27,622 nt of DNA from Prevotellaceae bacterium (GTDB lineage Bacteria > Bacteroidota > Bacteroidia > Bacteroidales > UBA932), in assembly GCA_031284065.1 (NCBI GenBank), contig JAITAP010000266.1, positions 1 to 27,622 on the forward strand. Reading direction: 5' to 3'. The position numbers and the translations under genes are program-made. Of this stretch, positions 1 through 7,800 are shown in pieces (positions within the stretch are counted from its first letter, which is position 1; the number at the start of each line of letters is the position of its first letter). Under the pieces are notes generated by a model. It made no database searches. It was not told where the DNA came from and worked only from the letters and a program-made list of their open reading frames with translations.

Positions 1-110
1 GCATGCAGCAATTTTTCGACCACTACCTGAAAGACGCTCCAATGCCGGTGTGGATGAAATCGGGCGTGCCCGCAACGGAAAAAGGAAGAACTTGGGGGCT
101 GGGGTATTAG
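1..110 (+). CDS. S9 family peptidase (prolyl oligopeptidase / dipeptidyl aminopeptidase), C-terminal end only
   Basis: This is the last 35 codons of a gene that enters from outside the window. The frame starting at base 3 ends at TAG 108-110. The visible peptide contains QQFFDHYLKDAPMPVWM and then GVPATEKG. This tail is typical of Bacteroidota S9 peptidases, in which the alpha/beta-hydrolase domain ends in a helix of the FFDxYLKGAPxPxWM type. Family members cleave short peptides, often after proline or dipeptides, and are usually exported. The catalytic Ser-Asp-His residues lie outside the window, so activity cannot be judged. The call rests on the tail motif alone. A proline-peptide enzyme here would match the two Xaa-Pro aminopeptidases further right. 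Confidence 0.7.
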   Translation, partial: MQQFFDHYLKDAPMPVWMKSGVPATEKGRTWGLGY

Positions 111-200
111 CCCCCACCCTGTTCGGATAGAGGGCGGCGGGACGGCGGCGGGACGGTGTTTGCGGGGCGGAGATAAACCTCATTTCCACCTAATTTTTCT

Positions 201-333
201 AACAAAACAACCTCAGTAGCAAGGGAGAGATGTACAGACAAATACCAACCTCATTACCTCATTAAAAAATGGACGAATGAGGTAATGAGGTTGGCAGGTA
301 TGTACGTATTTCTGCTACTGAGGTTGTTTTGTT
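201..333. repeat. Long imperfect inverted repeat (about 60-bp arms)
   Basis: The outer 20 bases of the left arm (201-220) are the exact reverse complement of 314-333. The inner 19 bases (245-263, CCAACCTCATTACCTCATT) are the exact reverse complement of 276-294. The apex is 12 bases (264-275). The middles of the arms have diverged. The whole could fold into one long hairpin. I see no coding content, so it may be a non-autonomous mobile element or a structured intergenic repeat. Confidence 0.75.
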
Positions 334-382
334 GTTTGAATGAGGTAAAAATGAGGTTGCTACGGCAACACCTCGCTCACAG

Positions 383-428
383 ACCTCACCCCCGACCCCT
401 CTCCAAAGGAGAGGGGTGGCTTGCGCCG
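383..428. repeat. MITE-like repeat, left-end copy
   Basis: This stretch runs from ACCTCACCCCCGACCC through a CTCCAAAGGAGAG core to GGTGGCTTGCGCCG. It matches the left arm and first spacer bases of the complete element at 19585-19695, with two mismatches seen by eye. The right-hand arm is missing here, so this is a truncated copy. Confidence 0.65.
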
Positions 429-453
429 CGCGCCCCGTTGGCGGCGTTAAACG

Positions 454-618
454 CCATCCCGTTAGGGATGGAACGCTCGGTAGAAAATATCGCTCCCCCC
501 CAAACCCCGTCATTCCGTAGGAATGACTCCGAAATATTTGTGGGCACATTCCTATCGGAATGTGTTGCGCCGAGAACATTGCCCATTTCTACCAAGCGGT
601 TCATTCCTACGGAATGAA
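454..618. repeat. Cluster of small perfect hairpins with CATCCC or CATTCC cores
   Basis: Four short perfect dyads sit in 165 bases. They are CCATCCC-GTTA-GGGATGG (454-471), TCATTCC-GTA-GGAATGA (510-526), CACATTCC-TATC-GGAATGTG (545-564) and TTCATTCC-TAC-GGAATGAA (600-618). Three share the core CATTCC/GGAATG with different loops. No reading frame explains them. They look like a family of dispersed intergenic palindromes. Confidence 0.65.
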
Positions 619-651
619 AGACGCAAGCGACCTGCAACACCTCGTTCCCAG

Positions 652-680
652 ACCTCACCCCCCGACCCCTCTCCAAAGGT
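652..680. repeat. MITE-like repeat, short degenerate copy
   Basis: ACCTCACCCCCCGACCC followed by CTCTCCAAAGG repeats the left-arm sequence seen at 383 and 19585. It diverges after CCAAAGG, where the partner arm would have begun. Confidence 0.55.
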
Positions 681-761
681 GCGGGACTTGCTGCTGCATC
701 AGCCAATTCAGAATTCAAAATTTTTTCCTCAAGTTATTCGCTGCAACAAAGTCACGAAAAT

Positions 762-809
762 ATACCATGTTTGTGGTATTTCATGAACAACAAAAATACC
801 CTACTTTTG
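762..809 (+). promoter_or_regulatory. Operator dyad plus TAnnTTTG promoter upstream of pstB
   Basis: A perfect inverted repeat, ATACCA-TGTTTG-TGGTAT, occupies 762-779. A Bacteroidota -7 box, TACTTTTG, lies at 802-809. The position expected for the -33 box (TTTC at 779-782, 19 bases upstream of the -7 box) matches the TTTG consensus imperfectly. With transcription starting a few bases after 809, the dyad would be centred near -42, where activators of weak promoters commonly bind. That position is an inference, since no start site is measured. The same 24 bases and the same spacing recur at 8213-8260 upstream of the first pstS-like gene. The regulator is not identified. Confidence 0.7.
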
Positions 810-836
810 CGGCGTTACTTTAAAATCAAAGGCAAT

Positions 837-1607
837 ATGGCGACAACAACGGCAAAAAACAGCATCAACATTAGCAACCTGAACGTGAGCGTGAGCGACA
901 ACCACATCCTGAAGGACGTAAGCCTGACCATCCCGGACCGCAAGATTACGTGCATCATTGGCCCCTCGGGCTGCGGAAAATCAACGCTCCTGAAAACTAT
1001 CAACCGGCTGGTTGACCACATCGAAAAGGTAAAGGTGGAGGGGCAAATCGTTGTTGACGGCGAAGATATTTACGGCAAAAAGGTGGAGATTACCCACGTC
1101 CGCAAAAAGCTCGGCCTGCTGTCGCAGCGGCCAACGCCGCTGCCCATGTCCATTTACGACAACATTACCTTTGGGTGCAAAATACACGGCGTGAGGGGAA
1201 AAAAGCGGCTGGCGCAAATTGTCGAAAAAAACCTCCGGTCGGCGGGGCTTTGGGATGAGGTGAAGGACCGCCTGCACTCGCCGGCGTCCAACCTGTCCAT
1301 CGGGCAGCAGCAGCGGCTGTGCCTTGCGCGTGGCCTTGCCATCGAACCCCAGTTCATACTCGGCGACGAGGCTACCTCTGCCTTAGACCCCATCTCGAGC
1401 CGGCACATCGAAGACTTATTCCTCCAGCTCAAAGAAAAATACGGCATCATACTGGTTACGCACACCCTGCGGCAGGCGCTGCGCATTGCCGATTACGTGG
1501 TCTTTATCTACCTGGGCAGAGTTATTGAAACCGGCGCGGCAAAGGAGTTCTTCAACAACCCGCAGCACGAGCTGACCAAGCAATACTTGTCGGGGGTGTT
1601 CAGCTGA
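837..1607 (+). CDS. pstB: PstB-type ABC transporter ATP-binding protein
   Basis: The 256-residue product matches the usual PstB length. Walker A is GPSGCGKST (residues 42-50), the Q-loop Gln is near 97, Walker B is FILGDE (173-178), SALDP follows, and the switch His is in LVTHT (209). The signature is LSIGQQQR rather than LSGGQQQR, and Walker B runs into GDEATSALDP rather than the common MDEPxSALDP. These are small departures from typical phosphate importers. I chose ATG 837 because the in-frame ATG at 771 lies inside the operator and upstream of the -7 box, and because AAAGG precedes 837. PstB powers import through the PstC/PstA pore, whose genes lie 8.7-10.7 kb downstream. The sulfite reductase follows 195 bases later on the same strand and may be co-transcribed. 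Confidence 0.88.
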   Translation: MATTTAKNSINISNLNVSVSDNHILKDVSLTIPDRKITCIIGPSGCGKSTLLKTINRLVDHIEKVKVEGQIVVDGEDIYGKKVEITHVRKKLGLLSQRPTPLPMSIYDNITFGCKIHGVRGKKRLAQIVEKNLRSAGLWDEVKDRLHSPASNLSIGQQQRLCLARGLAIEPQFILGDEATSALDPISSRHIEDLFLQLKEKYGIILVTHTLRQALRIADYVVFIYLGRVIETGAAKEFFNNPQHELTKQYLSGVFS

Positions 1608-1638
1608 AGAGTTGAAAGTTGCGTACGCCGAATAGCTC

Positions 1639-1760
1639 CCGCTTTGCCGTCATTGCAAACGCTTTGCCGTTATTGCAAACGCTTCGCTCGGAATGACGGC
1701 AAGGGGGGAATGGCGGTGAGGCGGAATGACGCGCAAGGCGGAATGACGGCAAGGGGCAAT
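1639..1760. repeat. Short direct and inverted repeats between pstB and the sulfite reductase gene
   Basis: GCTTTGCCGTCATTGCAAAC is followed directly by a copy with one change (TTATT for TCATT). After that come two copies of GGAATGACGGCAAGGGG, whose core is the reverse complement of TTGCCGTCATT. The block is non-coding and could form alternative hairpins in a pstB-reductase transcript. There is no T-tract to suggest a strong terminator. Confidence 0.55.
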
Positions 1761-1802
1761 GGAAAATCTGAAATTTGAAATCTAAAATTCTAAAAATTCA
1801 TT

Positions 1803-4181
1803 ATGAGCATCTACAAGTTGCCGGACACATTAGGCGAGGACATTGACAAGCTTGGCGATTTGTCCCGAGCCTACCGGAAGGGCACGATAGAAGCCGTGCA
1901 GTTTAAGGCATTTCGCGTGCCGATGGGCATTTACGAGCAGCGAAAAAACGAGGTTTACATGGCGCGTATCCGGGCTACGGGCGGCGTTGTTTACCCTTCG
2001 CAGCTACTTCAAATCATAGCCATTGCCCAAAAGCACGGCTCCGACTTGCTGCACTTCACCACCCGTCAGGAGGTGCAGATTCAGAACCTGAGCTTGGAAG
2101 AAGTAGAGCCTGTTCTCCGCGAGCTGCAAGAAATTGGGCTAAGCACCAAAGGCGGCGGCGGAAATACGGTCCGCAACATACTCGTTTCGGGCGGTAGCGG
2201 CATTTCCAACGAGGAGGTTTTTGATACCACGCCGCACGCAGTGGCGCTGACTACGCACCTCATTGCGGAGTCCGACTCCTACCTGCTCCCCCGAAAAATG
2301 AAAATCGCGTTTTCCTCCAACGACGCGCAGGTTGACTACGCCGCCATCAACGATTTGGGCTTCGTGGCGCAGCTGCGGGACGGCAAAAGGGGCTTCCGCG
2401 TGTACGCCGGCGGAGGGGGCGGCTCCAAGCCAACGGTGGGGTGGCTGCTCTTTGACTTCATCCCCGAAAGCGAAATCTTTGCGGCGGCGGAGGCGCTTAA
2501 AAAAATGTTTTCGGAGCACGGAAACCGAAAAAATAAGCACAAGGCGCGAATCCGCTACATCTTTTACCGGCTGGGAGCGCAGGAAACGCTCCGGCTGATA
2601 AGGGAATACTACGAAGAGGCAAAGAAAACAACGCCGCCGTTCGTCGCCGGAGAGCAACGGCAGGAGGAGAGAGCGGCGGTTGCCTGCGCCGCCCCCCAAA
2701 GTACTACCCCCGACGCGGAGTACGAGCATTGGAAAAGAAGGTACGTAACCGCTCAAAGGCAAGCCGGGTACAGTAGCGTTCTTGTCCCGCTTGTGCTCGG
2801 CAATTTTCCGCTGAGCAACCCCGCGCGGGTGGAGGCTCTGCAAAACCTGCTCCGGCTTGTATCCCGCTTCGGGGCGGATACCATTCGCTTCACCACCACG
2901 CAAAACATTCAGCTGCGCCACATCCCGTCGGCGGCGCTGCCGGAGCTTTACCTCACCCTCAAAACGCTTGTGCCCGATACTCACGCTCCGCTGCTGGCAA
3001 ACAACATTATTGCCTGCACGGGCGCAGACACCTGCCGCTTGGGCATTGCCCTGTCCAAAGGTCTGGCGACGGCTATCCGCCGCGAGCTGCTACAAAGCTC
3101 CCTCGACTTGGACAAGCTGTCGAACGCTCGCATCCACATTTCCGGCTGCCCCAACTCGTGCGGGCAACAGCTGTGGGCAGACATAGGCTTCTCGGGAAAA
3201 ATCCTGCGCAACGACCGCATTTACCCGGGCTATCAGGTTCACCTGGCAGCCAACCGCAGCCGCTCGCCGCGCCTTGCGGAGCCGGTGGGGAGCATAAGCG
3301 CCCGCGACGTGCCAAAGTTTGTGGTACGCCTCTTGGCCGCCTGCCAAGCGGCGCAACCGCAACGCCCCGACCTCGCCGCCTACCTCGAGGGCGAAGGAAA
3401 AATCGAGGCGCAGAGGCTGCTGGCGGAGTACAGCGCAGTACCGACGTTTGAGGAGGACAAAAATTACTACTATGATTGGGGCGCAGAGGCGGTATTCAGC
3501 ATTGTTGAGCGGGGAGCGGCAGAGTGCTCGGCGGGCTTGTTTGACATGATTGATTTGGACTTGAACTACATTCGCTCCTACCGGGAGAGGCTTGACACGG
3601 AACCCGACGCCTCAAAAATCAGCGGGCTGCTGTACGAAATCCTCTACTCGTCCTCCCGAATGTTGCTCGTTACGCGCGGAGCCGAGCCCAAAACAGTGGA
3701 GGACACCTTTCGCCTGTTCACCGCCGCCTTTATCGACGCCGGGCTGGTAGAGGCGCGTTTCCGTCCGCTTGTTGAGCTGGCGCAAAAGGGAAAGGAGCAA
3801 GATTTTACCGCCCACAGAGAAGCCATATACGCGCTTGCGGACGCCGTTATCAGCCTCTACCAAAATATGGACGATTCGTTGCAGTTCAAAAACGTGAAGC
3901 CGCCGCAGGCAACGGCAAAAGAACCTCAACCCGCCGCCGCTCCCCAACCCGCCGCCGTTGCGAAAAAATTCAAAGACTTGCGGGGCGTTGCCTGCCCAAT
4001 GAACTTTGTGCAGACCAAAATACAGCTGTCCGCCATGAAATCGGGCGACGAGCTGGAAATTTTTCTGGACGACGGGCAGCCCATCAGCAACGTGCCCGGC
4101 TCGGTGAGGGGCGAGGGGCACGCGATACTGGAGCAGGTGCAGGTGGGAAATTACTGGAGGGTCGTGATAAAGAAGCGGTGA
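1803..4181 (+). CDS. Siroheme sulfite/nitrite reductase fused to a TusA-like sulfur-carrier domain
   Basis: The 792-residue product begins as a two-repeat siroheme reductase. Iron-sulfur/siroheme ligands are Cys405 and Cys411 (CTGADTC) and Cys449 and Cys453 (SGCPNSC), the same 6- and 4-residue spacing as in assimilatory sulfite reductase hemoprotein. Residues of about 540-690 form an extra helical region (ILYSSSRMLLVTRGAEP) that resembles a HEPN-like bundle but is not firmly identified. An Ala/Pro linker leads to residues 721-792, a TusA/SirA fold with DLRGVACPMN, whose Cys731 is the expected persulfide-carrying cysteine. The family reduces sulfite to sulfide or nitrite to ammonia. A carrier domain in cis argues for sulfur, which is my inference. 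No Shine-Dalgarno sequence is seen at ATG 1803. The gene converges on the restriction gene with a 13-base gap and no terminator. Confidence 0.88.
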   Translation: MSIYKLPDTLGEDIDKLGDLSRAYRKGTIEAVQFKAFRVPMGIYEQRKNEVYMARIRATGGVVYPSQLLQIIAIAQKHGSDLLHFTTRQEVQIQNLSLEEVEPVLRELQEIGLSTKGGGGNTVRNILVSGGSGISNEEVFDTTPHAVALTTHLIAESDSYLLPRKMKIAFSSNDAQVDYAAINDLGFVAQLRDGKRGFRVYAGGGGGSKPTVGWLLFDFIPESEIFAAAEALKKMFSEHGNRKNKHKARIRYIFYRLGAQETLRLIREYYEEAKKTTPPFVAGEQRQEERAAVACAAPQSTTPDAEYEHWKRRYVTAQRQAGYSSVLVPLVLGNFPLSNPARVEALQNLLRLVSRFGADTIRFTTTQNIQLRHIPSAALPELYLTLKTLVPDTHAPLLANNIIACTGADTCRLGIALSKGLATAIRRELLQSSLDLDKLSNARIHISGCPNSCGQQLWADIGFSGKILRNDRIYPGYQVHLAANRSRSPRLAEPVGSISARDVPKFVVRLLAACQAAQPQRPDLAAYLEGEGKIEAQRLLAEYSAVPTFEEDKNYYYDWGAEAVFSIVERGAAECSAGLFDMIDLDLNYIRSYRERLDTEPDASKISGLLYEILYSSSRMLLVTRGAEPKTVEDTFRLFTAAFIDAGLVEARFRPLVELAQKGKEQDFTAHREAIYALADAVISLYQNMDDSLQFKNVKPPQATAKEPQPAAAPQPAAVAKKFKDLRGVACPMNFVQTKIQLSAMKSGDELEIFLDDGQPISNVPGSVRGEGHAILEQVQVGNYWRVVIKKR

Positions 4182-4194
4182 GAGATTTGGTGAA

Positions 4195-4842
4195 TCAGAC
4201 TTCTGCAACAAAATTAAACATTAAATGTTTAATAGAGATATTGCCGCGAGTAGAAATGTAACATTCATCAAAATCCTTTAATCCGAAAGATTTCCTTTGT
4301 AGCATTTCCGAAACCCTATTCAGAGTGCACAAGTAACGATTTAAGCAGCCAATGATATTTTCTGTTTTCCCCTGAAGAACATAGCCGATTAAACATCCAT
4401 TAGAAGGGTATTTTCCTGATAAATAGCTGTCAATACCTGTTTTAACATAGCGTTTGTGCAGAGACTCGGCAGTAGTTTTTGATTTTCGCCCTGTTTTGTG
4501 GACATCCGTTTCGATTAGTATTTTAGCTTCTGCAAAATATTTACATTCCTGCGGCGCCCAGCAAGCAAAGTAAAAGTCGATTCTTGGAGCCTTTTTTGCC
4601 GAGCTTGTATCCCTTGAGTAAAGTCGAAGCTCGGGGACAATGTTTATTTTCCATTCATTTCTGTTCGGGTTTGCCGCTAAGCATAGTATCAATTCTTTGG
4701 AGATATCCTCCTCGTCCCAATCAGCGGAAATTTTTTTCTGAGATACAATTTCATTATATCCTTCGCACAAAAGATTTAAACAGCGTTTTTCCAATACTTG
4801 CAAAGTGCTGCCGACATATTTTGAATCCAGCTCGCTGCTCAT
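4195..4842 (-). CDS. Probable PD-(D/E)xK restriction endonuclease subunit
   Basis: The product is 215 residues and I do not recognise a named family over its full length. The centre reads PELRLY (Glu71), then RIDFYFA (Asp89), then FAEAK (Glu105, Lys107). This spacing of Asp followed by Glu-x-Lys fits the PD-(D/E)xK nuclease fold of many restriction enzymes. Its ATG overlaps the stop of the upstream methyltransferase by four bases (4839-4842), so the two are translationally coupled and probably act together. The inferred role is DNA cleavage in a restriction-modification pair, with specificity supplied by the larger protein. A diverged accessory nuclease is the main alternative. Base composition is visibly AT-richer than in the flanking chromosomal genes. 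Confidence 0.6.
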   Translation of the reverse strand: MSSELDSKYVGSTLQVLEKRCLNLLCEGYNEIVSQKKISADWDEEDISKELILCLAANPNRNEWKINIVPELRLYSRDTSSAKKAPRIDFYFACWAPQECKYFAEAKILIETDVHKTGRKSKTTAESLHKRYVKTGIDSYLSGKYPSNGCLIGYVLQGKTENIIGCLNRYLCTLNRVSEMLQRKSFGLKDFDECYISTRGNISIKHLMFNFVAEV

Positions 4843-7800
4843 CTTTTTTCTCCCATGTTTGCAATTTCAGCTATGAGTAACATGGCGTCTTCCATTGCCT
4901 GTGAGCGGGTCCAGAAGCGCTTTTGGTTGGGCTTAATCACATACATTGTATCCTTATTGCAGTATCTGAGCTGCTTTTGTACGTAAATACTTTTACCTTT
5001 TTCCTGAATGGAGTATTTGTTCAGCTCTTTCAGTAAAGGCGTTACTTCTGCTGCGTCTTTCACTTCAGCGGGCTTTTCCGTATCGCTAAATCGTAACACA
5101 ACCAAATTGAGCGGAGAAAAGCGCCGGACATCGTAAATGGTTACATTGATTTTATGGTTTGTTTCGGCGTAGAAATCCGCTAACTCCTGCCGGAGCATTT
5201 GAGCGTATGCCATGTTTTCGTCGCATGAAATCCGCTTAAATCCGATTGAGTTTTCGCCCTGCTCAAGCAAGTCAAGGCTAAATTTCAGCGTGTCATGAAT
5301 GAGTACCTGTTCTTTTTCGGTTATATTCAGCGTTCTAAAAAATTCATTTAGCAGTATAGCTTCATTCTCCTCTATAATTTGCTGATTGGGTAAAGGCAGC
5401 AATAGCTGATTTACAATTTCATCAAAACATTGCGTTGCTATTTTGTTTTCAATATTTTCTTCTGCGGAAACAGCAGGAATTTCCATCAATTCGTTTAATA
5501 AGCATATTCGCTCTCTTTCAATTCCCCATGTAGAACTTGTAAGAAACAAAATATAACGCACAATGTCGGAATTAAGGTAATTGACCAATTCTTTTTTTAA
5601 ATATAACGGCGCTTCAACTCCATTGATTACAAATGCTCCTGTTGTGCAATATACCTCATAATCAATTAGTGAAGCGGCAATCTTGCGGTTATGCTGCATT
5701 TCTTTTACAAGGATGAATGGGGGGATAAATAAGCTGTCATTATTGCTCCTATAATGTTTTTTATTAAATGTTAACACGCCATTTTTTCCCGTGTAATAAC
5801 GTCCTATTAGGCTTGTTTTTAGCATCTTATCGGGAATAAAATCGAGATTTTCGCTGTCGGCATTCAGCCCTCTTCCCGAAATCCATCTCATATCATCTGC
5901 CAGAGATTTATTGTTGCTTGCCAATTTAGCTAAAAAAGCAAAGTCTTGCTGAGTTCCCCACATTGCAATTTTCCAGATTTTTGTATCCGGTTTTTGACAT
6001 TCATATCGAGGTAAAAACTTTACATCCGTATTGTCGAGGAGCAAGCCGTCGATGACATTTGATTTCAGGTACGTTTTAGGAGCGCAATATTCAACAACGT
6101 TGGAAATCTTTTGGGGCATACTTTTCCGGTAGTAAGCAATACTGACGGGAACTGTTGCGGAGTTGAACAGCTGTCCGCCAAAATTTTTTTTCGCTTTTCT
6201 GTAAATGGAAAGGTTATATACCTTCTCAACGTAAGTCTTGTTGAACAGCCATTCCCTAAAATTTTGATATTTCTTGCCCGTATTAGTTAAAATTTTTGTG
6301 TTGAATATCAAAGCAATTTGTCCGTTGTCATTTGTAAAGTGAACCGCCTTATCAAGAAAAGCGAGGACTTGCTCCTGTGGATAGCTCCGTTTGCTTAAAT
6401 AGCCTTTAATTTCCGGACTTATGTCATCTGTTCCAAACGGGGGATTTCCAACCAGCAAATCTGCCTTAACTATGAACTTTTCTGCATCTACATCTACAAT
6501 AGTATCCCTGCGCCACAGGTTTTTTCCCTGTTTACCTTTAAGTGAAGGGTCTTTGGGATTATTAATCAGGTAAGGCAGCTGGTATTTTTTTTCTATCCAA
6601 AGTGTTTTGGGGTCTAACTCTTCCACCAGCGCTAAGTAAAGGCTGAAGGCAGCCACCTTAATTGCCAATGGGTCAATTTCTATTCCAAAAATGTTGCCAA
6701 CCAAAATATCCCGTAAATCTGTAAATAAAATCTTTTTGCCGGGGTTGGCGTTTTTCCAGCGACGAATTAAGCGCTTGTAGCTTTCTACCAAAAAAATACC
6801 TGAGCCACAAGCAAAGTCTAATGTTTTAACTTGACAGTTCGTTTCGTTTTTAGCCGGAAGCTTATCATTCAGCATGAGCTCTACCAAAGGGTAGGGCGTA
6901 TAAAATTGCCCTCTTGCTCTTTTTTCGTCAAGCTCTCCTAAAAAATTTTCATAAACTTCGCTTAACAATTCTATTTGAATAAAGCTAAAATCAAACACTT
7001 TCCAATTGTCAAACAGCTTTGGATTTCCGGATAGATCTCCGTCAATGAAGCAATTTTTGATTTTTTGCAAATGCGCTACCGTAACCAATTTTTGCTCGCC
7101 GGCTATTACAGGAAATACATTACCGTAAAAATGCTCATGCAGCGTATCAAACAACTTGTAGGTAGCATCTACATTGCCTAAAATATCAAAGTAGCTGCTC
7201 GCATCCGGCTTTATCCGGCTGTAAAGCCCTGCTTCTTTGGCAGCGCCTTTGTCTTCGAGGTATAAAATGAAGAGCGAGCGCATCAGCAAGCCATGTATAA
7301 TCTCTTTATCTTTAATGTCATTGCCAAGGATTTGAGCTGTTTTTTTCAGGCTTTGCACCAGAAAACGGTCTATTCTTCTTTGAACGTTCACTTTCTCGCG
7401 GATGCCGTACTCGCTTGTCCACAGCAGCCCGCAATCAACGCCAACCTGTGAAAAGAGCTCGACTAATATTTTTAAATTAGCGCTGTCGTCTTTTGAGGTT
7501 TTAAAAATTTCGTACGACTCGATTTCCGTGCTAACATCGGCGCCTGTCTTCAGATACTTGGGCTTTTCATAGCAGTTGTATATTCTGATTTCCGTAGCAG
7601 ACGCCGCAAACAGGAATATTATTTTTCGGTAGCTCCATGCTTTCCGTTGGATTTCGGCAATCTCTCTCAGCTCCTGTTCCCTGAAAGATTCAACTTCTTT
7701 AAACAGTACTGCGGGAAAATCTCCCGAAAAATAGACTTTGTCAGCGCCTATGTTTTCCAGCTCAGGGTATTGAGGATAGGAAGATGTCACCCGAGAACAA

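Larger units (their letters stand above)
111..836. other. Gene-free, repeat-rich intergenic region
   Basis: I see no credible gene between the S9 peptidase and pstB. Short open frames exist on both strands but they run through inverted repeats and have no family resemblance. The stretch holds a long imperfect inverted repeat (201-333), a piece of a MITE-like repeat (383-428), a run of small perfect hairpins with CATTCC/GGAATG cores (454-618), a second MITE-like piece (652-680), and the pstB promoter region (762-809). Confidence 0.7.

Noticed and set aside
454..618. CRISPR array
   Set aside because: There are repeated palindromes, but the unit length and spacing are irregular, the repeats differ, and no cas genes are in the window.
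262..823. Several 87-110-codon open frames on both strands near the left end
   Set aside because: They run through inverted repeats and hairpins, overlap each other, and have translations full of repeat-derived Pro/Arg/Leu with no homologous family.
771..836. Upstream ATG as the start of pstB
   Set aside because: ATG 771 overlaps the operator dyad and precedes the -7 box, so it would not be in the transcript. ATG 837 gives the family's usual length.
2139..2984. 281-codon open frame on the minus strand inside the sulfite reductase gene
   Set aside because: It is fully antisense to a gene with conserved catalytic cysteines and has no recognisable protein features.
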